This document shows, in pieces, positions 25,401 through 34,398 of a DNA stretch of 51,606 nucleotides. Within the stretch, counting starts at the first letter, position 1; every line of letters starts with the position of its first letter. The position numbers were made by a program, and so were the translations under genes. Below the pieces are notes generated by a model. It was not told where the DNA came from. It worked only from the letters and a program-made list of their open reading frames with translations, and did not search any database. This DNA is from Clostridia bacterium (lineage in GTDB: Bacteria; Bacillota; Clostridia; Christensenellales; Borkfalkiaceae), in the NCBI GenBank assembly GCA_017504655.1, contig JAFVQT010000030.1, positions 1 through 51,606 on the forward strand. Reading direction: 5' to 3'.

Positions 25401-28400
25401 AGAAGTGTCCTCTGCATACATAGAGTTATTGTAATTCTTTGCAAAGAATGCAACCTCTGGTAAGTTCTTACCGGTAAAGTCAAACGCTACGTAAGTATTT
25501 AAACCATAGTTACCGTCAAACGCTAAATAAGACTGGTCTACCCAACTTGTTACTCCGTCAGAATCTTCGTTTTGTTGACCTTTAGTATAGTTTGCGCCAT
25601 TACCAAGACTACCCTTAAGTAAAGTTACGTTCGTTCCGTCTATCGTAACGCCTCTTGACGTGCTAAGAGAAATACTATCTCTCTTAGTGCCTGTAAACTT
25701 TGCAGTGTATACCGTATCGCCTGTTACAGCAACAACGTCTTTGTCCCATCCTGCAAATACGTAAGACGAGTTTATTGCATCGCCGTCTCTCGTAGGAGTT
25801 GCTCCCGTGTATTCAGGAACGATACCCGAAGAAACTTGTAAAACTTGTAAATCTTCACCGTTCCAGTTTTTGAAGGTGATAGTCTTTTGGTCGATTTCGA
25901 GTTGACCTTTTATAGCATCTATCGTAGTATTTTCAAATACTCCGTGAATCTTGTCAATAACACAAGTCGTACTAAATTTACCGTAAAGAACGATAGCACC
26001 CGACCAACCATCTAACGTCATGTTGTTAACTGCAGAGTTAGAACCTGTGAAGAACGCCCAAGACGTTTGAGTTACTTCTTCTACTACTACGCCGTCAGTT
26101 AAGTTGTAAAGTAAGTACTTTAACGAGAAGGTTGTTGAACTTGCCTTAGTAAATCCCATTATTACACGGTATTGCTTTCCGTCTACGAGGTTTGCTCTTG
26201 CAAGATTTGCAGTAAAGTCAGAAAGCATATTACCACCACGAGGAGCAGCAGCGCCTTCAAAGTAAGCGCCGAATGGACCTGAAACGCCAACTTTCGTATT
26301 GTTGGCTTGTGCAGAACCAATTGAACCGTCCCAAAGGGTAATACCACTTGCAACTACAACGCCTTGCTTGCCTGCACTATAATACATTGACGTGTCGTAA
26401 TTTTCTGCAAAGAACATTACTTCTGGCATGTTCTTACCTGTGAAATCAAGTGCTATATAATCGTCAAAACCATAATTGCCGTTTAATGCAAAGTATGATT
26501 GAGTGATAGAACCACCTGCGTTTTGACCGATAGTATAGTTTGCGCCTGCGCCAATGCTACCTGCAACTAAAGTAACTTCGTCGCCGTTAACGGTTGCATT
26601 GTTAGCAGTTGCCATACCAAACTCTTTAGAAATTTCGTCAATATTAGTATCTTCGTAGATATTATAAACTTTATCTAAAACGGTAGGAGTACCAAAGTAT
26701 CCGTACGCCACGATTGAACCTTGGCAATATTGATCTCTCGTTTGACCTGCGTTTGCCCATCCGTCTGCAAAGAAATTGTAAGTATTGATAGATCTGGACT
26801 CTACTACGCAGTCGTTATCCATATCGTAAAGAACGTAAACGAGTTTTATAGCCTTATTTGAAGCGTCGTCGCCAGGCTCCATACCCATTATTATTCTGTA
26901 TTGCTTACCTGCTACGAGGTTTGCTCTACCAAGTGCTACGTTAGCCTCGTTTGAGTGAAGTAAAACGCCACTAGGGTTATTATTCTTAGCAGTAGAATAA
27001 ATCATGTGAGGTCCCCACATACAAAGACCTTCGCCGTTAAATACGCTAGTACAGTATGCAGTACCTTCAGTAAACAATCTACCATCTGGCCAAGTTATGC
27101 CCGTAGAAACTACAACGCCGTTTTTAGTTCCGTCACCGTAGAAAATCGAATTGTCGTAATTATTTGCAAAGAACGCGAGCGTCGGCATGTTTTTACCGGT
27201 AAATTCTGCTACGAAATAGTCTCCAAAGCCGTAATTTCCGTCAAACGCTAAAAACGCTTGGTCTGCAGTATCATTTTCGTCAGTTGGGTCTGGCGTGCTA
27301 TTTGTTTCACCAGGATAAAACGCTCCGTCACCCAAATAACCACTTGCTAAAGTAACTTTTTCGCCAATAACGTCTGCATCTTCGGTTATATCGGCACCAT
27401 CTGCTCTAGTTACACCGTATACGGTCATATTACCGATGTCGGTTTTCGCACCCTTAGTTGCCTTCCATTTTGCATAAAGGTTTCTATCTTCCGTCACGTC
27501 AGAAAGACTGCCACCCGTCCACTCAACGAAATTATATCCAACTCTAGTAGGAGTGAAGTTTTGCGCATTTTCACCGTTAGCAACAAAAAGGATTTTTATA
27601 AGTTTGTTTCCGTCCCAGAAATTAACCTTATGTCCTGCAGAAACCGTAACGCTTGCATCTTGTGGAATTGTAGCATTCGCTACACTTGCTAAAGCATATG
27701 AAACGAATACTTTTTTGCCACTTACTGCATTTTTAAAGGTTGCATCGTTAAGTTTTGAAGCAAACGCGTCTATATCTTCTTCGCTGTCAAGCATAATTGG
27801 ATATTCGTCACTTGCTCCGTACCAACTTCCGTATGCAGACATAATAGCATTTTCGTAACTTTCGCTTGCATCGAGCATTGCTGAATTGATAACGTCGTAT
27901 TGAGTTCTGTTTTGAAGTGCTATATCGCTAACTCCGTTATCACCTTTTGCAAGGTCGGCATAAATGTAAGAGTTAGTCGAAGTATCTTTTATGAAAACTA
28001 TAGCAGAAAAACTTTTTCCGTATAAATATTTACCACCGCTAGTATACTCGTCAAGTTCTGTAATAACGATATTCGTGCGATAATATCCGTCCTCACCTAA
28101 ATAAATCTTACTCTCGTCTAACTTGCCACCTACTTTTACAGCAAAATTGTAATCGGTAACCTTATCAAACTCTTCAGTTGGAGCAATATATCCCCAAAGT
28201 TCGATATGAGCATTGTCAACGATGTAATCACGGTATTCCTTATCCATCTTAGCCGTAAAACGAAGACCGTTCGTGCTGAGCTTTACGCTTGCGCCGTATT
28301 CCATTTCAAATACGGTGCCCGCTGCGCTGGCAGGGGTTGAGTAGAATGAAACGGAAAGGAAAAGTGATGCAATGAGTATTGCAACGCAAGCTATTAACGT

Positions 28401-28424
28401 TTTAATCTTAAAATTCTTCTTCAT
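22425..28424 (-). CDS. Giant secreted protein (1999 aa): GLRF domain, four FTGKN modules, C-terminal TIM-barrel-like domain
   Basis: Signal peptide about 1-34; GGGAGG before ATG. Residues about 36-260: 'GASVKLSTNGLRF' domain. About 265-325: InlB-type repeat (GYNFVEWTGG). Then four copies of a roughly 220-residue beta-rich module starting near 338, 608, 925 and 1241, each with AFDGNYGF, DFTGKNMPEVAFFA, GIVV.TG.T.WDG, GRANLVDGKQYRVIMGF, a WNFFTG or NFFA/NFFT segment and GSIVLYGKFG, separated by InlB-like linkers. From about 1511 a domain begins YADQFDFYAYS and carries GVYGIQLGDEPK, NLNPLNVT, MYDDYPL and ISYYTYYTRGE, a TIM-barrel glycosidase-like pattern with candidate catalytic Glu/Asp. It is paralogous to the 28860-30473 and 37806-39179 proteins. 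No wall anchor. Probable extracellular glycan-binding and -cleaving protein; activity inferred. Confidence 0.85.
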   Translation of the reverse strand: MKKNFKIKTLIACVAILIASLFLSVSFYSTPASAAGTVFEMEYGASVKLSTNGLRFTAKMDKEYRDYIVDNAHIELWGYIAPTEEFDKVTDYNFAVKVGGKLDESKIYLGEDGYYRTNIVITELDEYTSGGKYLYGKSFSAIVFIKDTSTNSYIYADLAKGDNGVSDIALQNRTQYDVINSAMLDASESYENAIMSAYGSWYGASDEYPIMLDSEEDIDAFASKLNDATFKNAVSGKKVFVSYALASVANATIPQDASVTVSAGHKVNFWDGNKLIKILFVANGENAQNFTPTRVGYNFVEWTGGSLSDVTEDRNLYAKWKATKGAKTDIGNMTVYGVTRADGADITEDADVIGEKVTLASGYLGDGAFYPGETNSTPDPTDENDTADQAFLAFDGNYGFGDYFVAEFTGKNMPTLAFFANNYDNSIFYGDGTKNGVVVSTGITWPDGRLFTEGTAYCTSVFNGEGLCMWGPHMIYSTAKNNNPSGVLLHSNEANVALGRANLVAGKQYRIIMGMEPGDDASNKAIKLVYVLYDMDNDCVVESRSINTYNFFADGWANAGQTRDQYCQGSIVAYGYFGTPTVLDKVYNIYEDTNIDEISKEFGMATANNATVNGDEVTLVAGSIGAGANYTIGQNAGGSITQSYFALNGNYGFDDYIALDFTGKNMPEVMFFAENYDTSMYYSAGKQGVVVASGITLWDGSIGSAQANNTKVGVSGPFGAYFEGAAAPRGGNMLSDFTANLARANLVDGKQYRVIMGFTKASSTTFSLKYLLYNLTDGVVVEEVTQTSWAFFTGSNSAVNNMTLDGWSGAIVLYGKFSTTCVIDKIHGVFENTTIDAIKGQLEIDQKTITFKNWNGEDLQVLQVSSGIVPEYTGATPTRDGDAINSSYVFAGWDKDVVAVTGDTVYTAKFTGTKRDSISLSTSRGVTIDGTNVTLLKGSLGNGANYTKGQQNEDSDGVTSWVDQSYLAFDGNYGLNTYVAFDFTGKNLPEVAFFAKNYNNSMYAEDTSKQGIVVVTGVTTWDGQLSSGVNGSGTQINYGFPYMIQDASSGAFCQSALKSSALGRANLVDGKRYRVVMGFTGSGSAITLHWYLYDLDTSAVVEESSMTTWNFFTGSNAQVGNMTINDLSGSIVLYGKFGVDCTIDTVHGVFENTTLGSVVNGLNSNETYTVRFEDENGNCLQEEELTYGAIPSFKGTLPSRDDDAVFTYSFAWDKAFSQVTGDATYIATFTANYIEEVSVNNTAPSGDGLVLNNSNIGDSAHYSGSNNLSDPQVIGTVNQSYLAFDGNYSFNDYVVFDFTGKNMPSVAFFAQNYNESMYYQNGDKQGLVVLTGLTTWQGVLYTEYNDSKSIWDGKGLALAGPYMLHNTLNSGKNGLLGFQAVTSNSGSSSNVALGRANLDDSKQYRVIMGMEEGNDYRSVKIVYILYSLTDGAIVEGFSAETYNFFTTGFVKEGETRDQSCQGSIVLYGHFGTPTTLDKVWGVFEDTSIADLASIFAPEQEEEEGEEIKPTINAPDYSGYADQFDFYAYSAYSDGYYEIDGEKYYIGKNLANLKQYSLYGEAGMTIYFPQNDMLIDGSEMSITNAKKLIDDLAKVGIYKTILQDNRILYLSLQEKAIVGSGCLYANNDALDAYIYDCVKDYANYPGVYGIQLGDEPKYACLSAYAAVYNSIKRVNEKYGFNLFVQYNLNPLNVTQAVYDNYYPASSGTYEWNNYRYKLGLRDRFTDSVTRYTQYVNDFLNAMNPDSIMYDDYPLMEDKNGNLVISDSYIPCLQIVAKAAADRGIKFYNVTQAFENNADGSLHRREMTEAGAKWLNNILIGFGAKQISYYTYYTRGESDSTGGESYVDGKSFVDYNGNPTSLYYYMQNIMANNQKFAPTVMQFDYKGSRYYKGSSVSTNKDHVAEITVSNSFAKLSAFSVDKELALVTELYDDENNYYMYMAMNISNPDVGLYTQTVTMTFSGYTHVLVYVDGVATTHALTNGVYTATLNAGEAVYVIPFN

Positions 28425-28442
28425 TGTCTTACCTCCCTTACC

Positions 28443-28607
28443 TTAATCAAGGAAATCTCCTAAATCTCCTGCGCCGTAGTCGTTATCGTTGCTCTCGTTC
28501 ATAATCGAGTCGCAAATAACGTCCTTGCTACTACTGATAACTAAAATTTCAACGATAGGCTCTAAGTACTCTTTTTTATCGAGCCCACGCATCAAAGCAC
28601 TTTTCAT
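28443..28607 (-). CDS. Tiny acidic protein (54 aa) preceding the second giant protein
   Basis: ATG at 28605-28607 is 8 nt after a full AGGAGG. The core is DKKEYLEPIVEILVI, then KDVICDS, and the tail is rich in Asp/Asn/Gly, ending GAGDLGDFLD. The giant gene starts 18 nt downstream, so the two are one operon. It is related in pattern and position to the 39-aa protein at 16599-16718. No signal peptide or membrane helix. The function is unknown; options are a ribosomally made precursor peptide, a chaperone or tether for the giant protein, or a regulatory peptide. Confidence 0.82.
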   Translation of the reverse strand: MKSALMRGLDKKEYLEPIVEILVISSSKDVICDSIMNESNDNDYGAGDLGDFLD

Positions 28608-28665
28608 AAAAGCACCTCCTAAAAAATTACATAGTCATGGCTACATATAGCCAGTTTGCCATTAT

Positions 28666-28694
28666 ATTGTACATTATTTGCCAAAATATTTCCA
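28666..28694 (-). promoter_or_regulatory. Probable promoter of the tiny protein / giant protein operon
   Basis: TGGAAA (28689-28694), 17 bp, TACAAT (28666-28671), overlapping a TATAAT (28661-28666). A GGCTATATGTAGCC hairpin lies in the 5' UTR. Confidence 0.4.
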
Positions 28695-28794
28695 CTCTAT
28701 TTTTTATATAACCTACTCATTTTTTACTTTTTTGACGGTTGCTTTTTTATTTATATATAAATATATAAAATTTTACCCTTTTTTAAATAAAGCA

Positions 28795-28838
28795 CAAGAA
28801 AAACCCAAGGAAGAGACTTTAACAGCCTGCCCTTGGGT
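28795..28838 (-). terminator. Terminator of the ABC transporter / lipoprotein operon
   Basis: On the minus strand GACCCAAGG and CCTTGGGTTTTTCTTG (about 28838-28795) form a stem with a T-tail just after the stop of the 28860 gene. Confidence 0.75.
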
Positions 28839-28859
28839 CTTAACGTCAATTATTTGCTT

Positions 28860-30473
28860 TTAGAACGGAATTATGAAAGACGCGTCACCGGGCTCGCCCT
28901 TAACACTTAATTTCTTGTCTGCAGTAAGACGGTACAAGGATTGAACGCCGTCTTTGTAAACAAGGGCAAAATTATACTCATCGCTAAACTCTAAGGTAAT
29001 GGTCTGGAACGCCTTACTACCTAAGCAGTCAGGATCGATAATATTCATTGCCATGTACATATATCTGCCGTTTTGTGCATCGTAAAGCTCGTTTACCATG
29101 GCACACTCTTTGTCAACCTTTACACTCTTAACCTTGTCGTAGGCTTGAACGTTTTTTGGCATATGACGGATATGCTCGGTATTAAAGCTCATAGGAGGCT
29201 GTGTAAATATACCGCACTTCCTGTAATCGAACTGCAATACGGTTGGAGCAAAGCTTTGATTGTTTGCCATTATCTCCTGCATCATATAGTAAATGTTGGT
29301 CGGCTTGCCGTATAACGTTACGAATGAATCGTTATCAAGGAAAGCCTCTCCGTCTGTCTTGCTTTCTCCTCTCGTAAAGTAGGTAAAGTAAGAAATCTCA
29401 CTTACACCAAAGCCCACGAGCATATTGTTAAGCCACTTTGCACCGTTTTCGGTAAGCTTACGCATGTTGTTAGTACCGTTTGTAACCATACCGAACGTTT
29501 GCGTTACCGCGTGGAACTCGATTTCTCTGTCACGCGCAACACCTGCAACGTACTCCATACACGGGATAAAGGTTCGCGAAAGATATCCGTCACGAAGAGG
29601 ATAATCGTCGTATTGGATTGCCGTTGGATTCATAGCATCCATAAAGTCGGTGATATACTGCTGATAACGCGCCATACCGTCTTCAAATGATGCATTTTCA
29701 CCGTTTTCGTAATTATCCGTTCCCTCTACGTGTGGGAAATACTCGTTATATACGTAGTTAGTAAGGTTTAACGGGTTAAGGTTAAAGTCTGCATATAAGT
29801 TGAAGCCGTATTTCTCGTTGACACGCTTTATCGAGTTGTATACCTCACCGTAAGACTGGACTGCCTTATGTCTTGGCTCGTCGGCAAAGCAAATGCCGTA
29901 AACACCCGGATAATCGGCATATAGGCTGACATAATTGTATACAAACTCGTCTAATTCATCTTCGTTGGCAAATTTTTTGCCCTCACCGATAAGGGGCTCG
30001 CCCGTATAATTATTTAAACCAAGCCAAGAAAGGTCTTCGTCGTAAATAACGGTTTTTTCTAAGCCTACAGAAACGAATTTATCAATTTCTGCCTTTACCC
30101 TTTCCCAATCTCTGGCACGGTCGTCAAAAAAAGCCTGTCTTGCGGCTGCATCGCCGTCTACTGCACCCCCTTCACCTCTTATCTTTAAAGCAGACTGAGG
30201 GTATACGATAGTCATACCGGCGTCCTTATACATCCGGTATTGCTCAGTAGTCATAAAGCTTTCGCCAACGTAAAACTCAACGTCGTCTATTGTATAATAG
30301 CCGTCGTGTATAGAGCTGTATCCGTAAAAGTCGAATTGGTCGGTATAAGCCGAATAATCGGGGATGATGTCCGGACTGAAAACTTCCGGTGTTGCTTGCT
30401 TATTACATGCTACACCCAAAACTGAAGTTGCAAGCATTACAAAAGCAAGTAATGCGTGTTTAATTTTTTTCAT
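28860..30473 (-). CDS. Lipoprotein with TIM-barrel glycosidase-like domain
   Basis: 537 residues from ATG 30471-30473, chosen because AGGAG lies 7 nt upstream and the signal peptide begins MKKIKHALLAF; lipobox LGVAC. After a short linker the whole protein is the TIM-barrel-like domain also found at the C-terminus of the 22425 protein: YTDQFDFYGYSS, VYGICFADEPRHK, YNSIKRVNEKYGFNL, NLNPLNLT, YDDYPLRDG, ISYFTYFTRGE and NNQSFAPTVLQFDYR. Conserved Glu of DEP, YDDYP and RGE are the candidate active-site residues. Surface-anchored counterpart of the giant enzyme. I cannot assign a CAZy family. Confidence 0.78.
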   Translation of the reverse strand: MKKIKHALLAFVMLATSVLGVACNKQATPEVFSPDIIPDYSAYTDQFDFYGYSSIHDGYYTIDDVEFYVGESFMTTEQYRMYKDAGMTIVYPQSALKIRGEGGAVDGDAAARQAFFDDRARDWERVKAEIDKFVSVGLEKTVIYDEDLSWLGLNNYTGEPLIGEGKKFANEDELDEFVYNYVSLYADYPGVYGICFADEPRHKAVQSYGEVYNSIKRVNEKYGFNLYADFNLNPLNLTNYVYNEYFPHVEGTDNYENGENASFEDGMARYQQYITDFMDAMNPTAIQYDDYPLRDGYLSRTFIPCMEYVAGVARDREIEFHAVTQTFGMVTNGTNNMRKLTENGAKWLNNMLVGFGVSEISYFTYFTRGESKTDGEAFLDNDSFVTLYGKPTNIYYMMQEIMANNQSFAPTVLQFDYRKCGIFTQPPMSFNTEHIRHMPKNVQAYDKVKSVKVDKECAMVNELYDAQNGRYMYMAMNIIDPDCLGSKAFQTITLEFSDEYNFALVYKDGVQSLYRLTADKKLSVKGEPGDASFIIPF

Positions 30474-30498
30474 AATATCTCCTAAGCGAGTATTGTTA

Positions 30499-30524
30499 CC
30501 GTAGGTGGTTTTATCCACCTACGG
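30499..30524. terminator. Intergenic hairpin
   Basis: CCGTAGGTGG with its exact complement. The U-tract is only on the plus strand (CTTTTATTTTTC). In the leftward operon it may stabilise or process mRNA between the genes at 30546 and 28860. Confidence 0.45.
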
Positions 30525-30545
30525 CTTTTATTTTTCTAAATGTTA

Positions 30546-33500
30546 TTATGCAGTGTATTTTGAAACTACTTCTTCTAAAGTGCCCGCTTCTACACCGTGA
30601 AGTTTATCAATAGTACAAGTTGTTCCAAACTTACCGTAGAGAACAATAGAACCAGACAAATCGTTAATTGTCATATTGCCAACTTGAGCGTTAGAACCTG
30701 TAAAGAAGTTCCAAGTAGTCATTGAACTTTGTTCTACAACGGTATTAGTATCAAGGTTGTATAAATACCAGTGGAGAGTTATTGCCGAGCCACTACCAGT
30801 AAAGCCCATAATTACTCGATAGTGAGTACCGTCAACAAGATTTGCTCTACCAAGAGCAGAATTCTTTAATGCGCCTTGACAAAAACCTCCGTCTGCCGCA
30901 TCTTGAATCATATATGGGAAACCGTAGTTAATTTGAGTACCGTTTCCGTTTACACCTGAATCAAGTTGACCATTATAAGTAGTTACACCAGTTACTACTA
31001 CGATTCCTTGCTTTGAAGTGCCTTCTGCATACATAGAGTTATTGTAGTTTTTAGCAAAGAATGCAACTTCTGGCATATTCTTACCAGTGAAGTCAAATAC
31101 AACGTAGTTATTTAAAGCAAAGTTGCCGTCGATACCAAGATATGCTTGATTTACGTATCCACCGTTATTTTGACCTTTGGTATAATTTGCCCCGTCGCCA
31201 ATGCTTCCTGCACCTAAAACGATAGCATCGCCTTGTGCTGTGGCATTATACGCTGTATAACCACTCTTTGGAGTAGAAACTAAAGTTAAAGTATAAACAG
31301 TGTCTGCTGAAATAGGAGCAAAAGACTTATCCCATGCGTATTCGTAATCAAATAATGCGTTACCAGCTGGAGCAGTTGGCATTTCGCCGTTATAAGATAC
31401 GGATGTGCCAAAAGCAACGTCAGTTAAAGTATCTAAAACGTTACCCTCTGCATCCTTGAAGGTTACGGTATAGGTTGCGCCGTTTAAACCTGCTGCAAGG
31501 CCTTCTACCGTAGTATTTTCATATACGCCGTGTACCTTATCAAGCGTACAAGGAGTACCGAATTTGCCGTAAAGAACTATAGAGCCTACTAAATCGTTTA
31601 ACGCCTTATATCCAACTGATTCGTTTGCACCCGTGAAGAAATTGTACGAGCCTGCAGAAGCCTGCTCTACTACCGTTTCCGTATCAAGGTTATATAAATA
31701 CCAATGAAGGGTTACACCGTTCGCTCCGTGACTGCTACCTGCAACAAAGCCCATTATTACTCTGTAATGAGTTCCGTCTACAAGATTTGCACGTGCAATT
31801 GCAGGAGATTCAGGTCTGCTGTGAATAAAGTTGTTTGCGCCTGCATCCTGAATCATGAACGGATGACCGAAATACAAATCAGTGCCGTTTCCTCTTATGC
31901 CGGTTTCTAATCCGCCGTTATAGGTCGTTATACCGGTGATGACAACGATACCTTCTTTAGAGGTTCCGTTTGCATACATAGAGCTGTCGTAATTGTTTGC
32001 AAAGAATGCAACCTCAGGCATATTCTTACCTGTAAAGTCAAATGCCACGTAGGTGTTTAAACCATATTCGCCGTCAAATGCAAAGTAAGATTGATTTACG
32101 TAGCCACCTTCTTGTTGACCCTTAACATAGCTTGCTCCGTCACCGATGCTACCTGCGTTTAATACGAGGTTTTCGCCGTTAGAGCTTATATTGTGTGCAG
32201 GGATACCGTCCTTCATATTAGAAACGATTCTAAGCGTGTATACCGTATCCTCGGTTATTGGAGCGAAAGCCTTATCCCAACTGTATGCATAGGTGAAATA
32301 TTCGTCTTCAGCTATGTTAAGCTCAGGAAGTTCACCGTCAAATGAAGGAACAGTAGCAAACGCAACGCCGTCTACTCTTTCCATTTCGTCGCCGTTAGCA
32401 TCGATAAAGGTTACGCTATAGCTCTTGTCGATACCGCCTTTTACGGTTTCATAATCAATTCCGTCGTAAACACCCCATACCTTATCAATAGTGGTTTCTA
32501 CGCCAAACTTACCGTAAAGAACGATAGATCCAACTAAATCGCTTAACGTTTTTTCCCCAACTGATTCGTTTGTACCGCCGAAGAAGTTATACGAGCCTGC
32601 CGTTCCCTCTTCTACAACTACTCCCGCATCAATATCGTATAAATACCATTGAAGGGTTATACCGTTTGCGCCGTGGCTACTTCCACCAACAAAGCCCATT
32701 ATTACTCTGTAATGAGTTCCGTCTACGAGGTTCGCACGCGCAATCGCAGGATTTTCAGGTCTGCTGTGAATAAAGTCGTTTGCGCCTGCATCCTGAATCA
32801 TGAACGGGTGACCGAAATACAAATCAGTGCCGTTTCCTCTTATACCGGTATCTAATCCACCGTTGTAAGTAGTTATACCCGTTATAACAACGATACCTTC
32901 TTTTTCAGTTCCTCTTGCATACATAGAACTGTCGTAACCGTTTGCAAAGAAAGCAACCTCAGGCATATTCTTACCCGTAAACTCAAACGCTACGTAATCG
33001 CCTAAACCAAATTCACCGTCAAAAGCAAAGTATGCTTGTTCTACGTAACCGGTCTCTTGATCGCCCTTTTCGTAACTTGCACTATCCCCGATTCTACCTG
33101 CGCCTAAAACGAGCGCGCCGTTTTCAAGGCTTGCATTGTGAGATGAATAGCCGTCTTTTGCAGTTGCAGTATAAACTGCCGTATAATCTGCGTTACCCTC
33201 TACTGCGGTAATTTCTTTATCCCAGCCTGTAAATGCGTAGGTAAAGAACTCATCGCTTTCTCTTGTAATAGGCTCTGCATATTCGTTTACGTCGTCACCA
33301 AAGTGATACGTTCCCTCGCTGAGAACCGCACCGTCGAAATCTAAGAATCTAACGGTATAATCAATATAAACTGCCTCGTAAACTGCAGTATAAGTTGCAT
33401 CGCCATCTACGGCTATAACGTCGCTATCCCAGCCTACAAACGCATAGGTATAGGTTTCGTCAGCCTCTTTAGAAGGAGTCTCGGGCTCTACTACTGTGTC

Positions 33501-34235
33501 ACCAAAGTGATAGGTTGCTCTGCTAAGCTCGGTTCCGTCGTCGTTTAAGAAGATTACGGTGTAATCAACGTAAACGAAATCAACCACTCTCGTATAAGTT
33601 GCGTCACCGTCTACCGCTACGACCTCTTTATCCCATGAATATACGGGATAACCAACCTCGTTTGGCTCAACATCAGGGAATTCAGGAGCTACAACCTCAT
33701 CGCCAAAGTGATACGTTGCAGAGCTGATTTCCTGTCCTTCTTCGTCAATAAAGGTTACGGTATAATCAATATAAGTAGCCGTATAGGTTGCTTTGTAGGT
33801 TGCTTCGCCCTCTACTGCAACTATTTCACTGTCCCATCCCGCGAACTCGTAGGTGTACGTTTGGTCTGCTTCTCTGGTAGGATCTGCAGGAACAACTACG
33901 CTTGCACCGAGCTCGTAGCTTTCTGAGCTTATAATACTGTCATCAAAGTCGACGAAAACTATCAAATAGGTTTCAATCTCTTCAGATTCGCTTTCTTCTT
34001 CAGACGCACTCTCTTCTTCAGAAGCACTCTCTTCTTCAGATGCGCTTTCCTCAACGGAAACGCTTTCTTCTTCGGATTGTTCCTCGGAGCCTGTTTCACT
34101 CTCGACTAACGATTCGGAAATTTCAACTGATTCTGATTCCGACTCGGAAGTTCCGCTCGTATCAAAGCAGGCAACCGAAAACGTCAAGCAAAGTGTGAGC
34201 AAAAGTCCTAACAATACTTTAAGTTTGTTTTTCAT
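30546..34235 (-). CDS. Lipoprotein with Ser/Glu stalk, four InlB-like repeats and three FTGKN modules
   Basis: About 1229 residues from ATG 34233-34235 (GGAGG 5 nt upstream; the ATG 12 nt further up lies within the SD). Lipobox FSVAC (Cys23). Residues about 27-82 are an acidic SE stalk like that of the 1-1711 protein. Four InlB-like repeats follow (about 85-355; each with TVxFxD, TYHFGDxV and FAGWDSE or SWDKEVVAVDGDATYT). Three FTGKN modules start near 362, 675 and 992 with InlB-like linkers. The last module is nearly the same as module 3 of the 22425 protein. No catalytic domain. Likely a glycan-capturing surface protein feeding the ABC transporter encoded in the same direction. Confidence 0.85.
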   Translation of the reverse strand: MKNKLKVLLGLLLTLCLTFSVACFDTSGTSESESESVEISESLVESETGSEEQSEEESVSVEESASEEESASEEESASEEESESEEIETYLIVFVDFDDSIISSESYELGASVVVPADPTREADQTYTYEFAGWDSEIVAVEGEATYKATYTATYIDYTVTFIDEEGQEISSATYHFGDEVVAPEFPDVEPNEVGYPVYSWDKEVVAVDGDATYTRVVDFVYVDYTVIFLNDDGTELSRATYHFGDTVVEPETPSKEADETYTYAFVGWDSDVIAVDGDATYTAVYEAVYIDYTVRFLDFDGAVLSEGTYHFGDDVNEYAEPITRESDEFFTYAFTGWDKEITAVEGNADYTAVYTATAKDGYSSHNASLENGALVLGAGRIGDSASYEKGDQETGYVEQAYFAFDGEFGLGDYVAFEFTGKNMPEVAFFANGYDSSMYARGTEKEGIVVITGITTYNGGLDTGIRGNGTDLYFGHPFMIQDAGANDFIHSRPENPAIARANLVDGTHYRVIMGFVGGSSHGANGITLQWYLYDIDAGVVVEEGTAGSYNFFGGTNESVGEKTLSDLVGSIVLYGKFGVETTIDKVWGVYDGIDYETVKGGIDKSYSVTFIDANGDEMERVDGVAFATVPSFDGELPELNIAEDEYFTYAYSWDKAFAPITEDTVYTLRIVSNMKDGIPAHNISSNGENLVLNAGSIGDGASYVKGQQEGGYVNQSYFAFDGEYGLNTYVAFDFTGKNMPEVAFFANNYDSSMYANGTSKEGIVVITGITTYNGGLETGIRGNGTDLYFGHPFMIQDAGANNFIHSRPESPAIARANLVDGTHYRVIMGFVAGSSHGANGVTLHWYLYNLDTETVVEQASAGSYNFFTGANESVGYKALNDLVGSIVLYGKFGTPCTLDKVHGVYENTTVEGLAAGLNGATYTVTFKDAEGNVLDTLTDVAFGTSVSYNGEMPTAPAGNALFDYEYAWDKSFAPISADTVYTLTLVSTPKSGYTAYNATAQGDAIVLGAGSIGDGANYTKGQNNGGYVNQAYLGIDGNFALNNYVVFDFTGKNMPEVAFFAKNYNNSMYAEGTSKQGIVVVTGVTTYNGQLDSGVNGNGTQINYGFPYMIQDAADGGFCQGALKNSALGRANLVDGTHYRVIMGFTGSGSAITLHWYLYNLDTNTVVEQSSMTTWNFFTGSNAQVGNMTINDLSGSIVLYGKFGTTCTIDKLHGVEAGTLEEVVSKYTA

Positions 34236-34262
34236 ATTTTCCTCCATAACAATATTTATTTT

Positions 34263-34289
34263 GGTTACGTCGCTACAAGCGACGTAACC
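34263..34289. terminator. Intergenic hairpin
   Basis: GGTTACGTCGCT-ACA-AGCGACGTAACC, a perfect 12-bp stem between two lipoprotein genes. The tail on the minus strand is CAAAAUAAAUAUUG, not a strong U-run. Confidence 0.5.
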
Positions 34290-34306
34290 TTATAAAACTG
34301 ACTAAA

Positions 34307-34398
34307 TCAGTTCATTCCAAGTTCTTCCATAATAGATTCTATTGAACTATTTTCATAAAGACCACAGAATCTATCAATTTGGGTTTCCGTTTTGAATT
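34307..34398 (-). other. Frameshifted true C-terminus of the upstream lipoprotein gene
   Basis: With one extra T near 34394-34398 the reading becomes GNFKTETQIDRFCGLYENSS followed by IESIMEELGMN and TGA at 34307-34309. That matches the end of the other FTGKN modules (GKFGT.CTIDK.HGV.ENT). In the current frame the protein instead ends in an unrelated tail at 34339. Confidence 0.75.

Noticed and set aside
30474..30518. N-terminal extension of the TIM-barrel lipoprotein
   Set aside because: AGGAG and the signal peptide fit the internal ATG at 30473; the extension would hide the lipobox signal.
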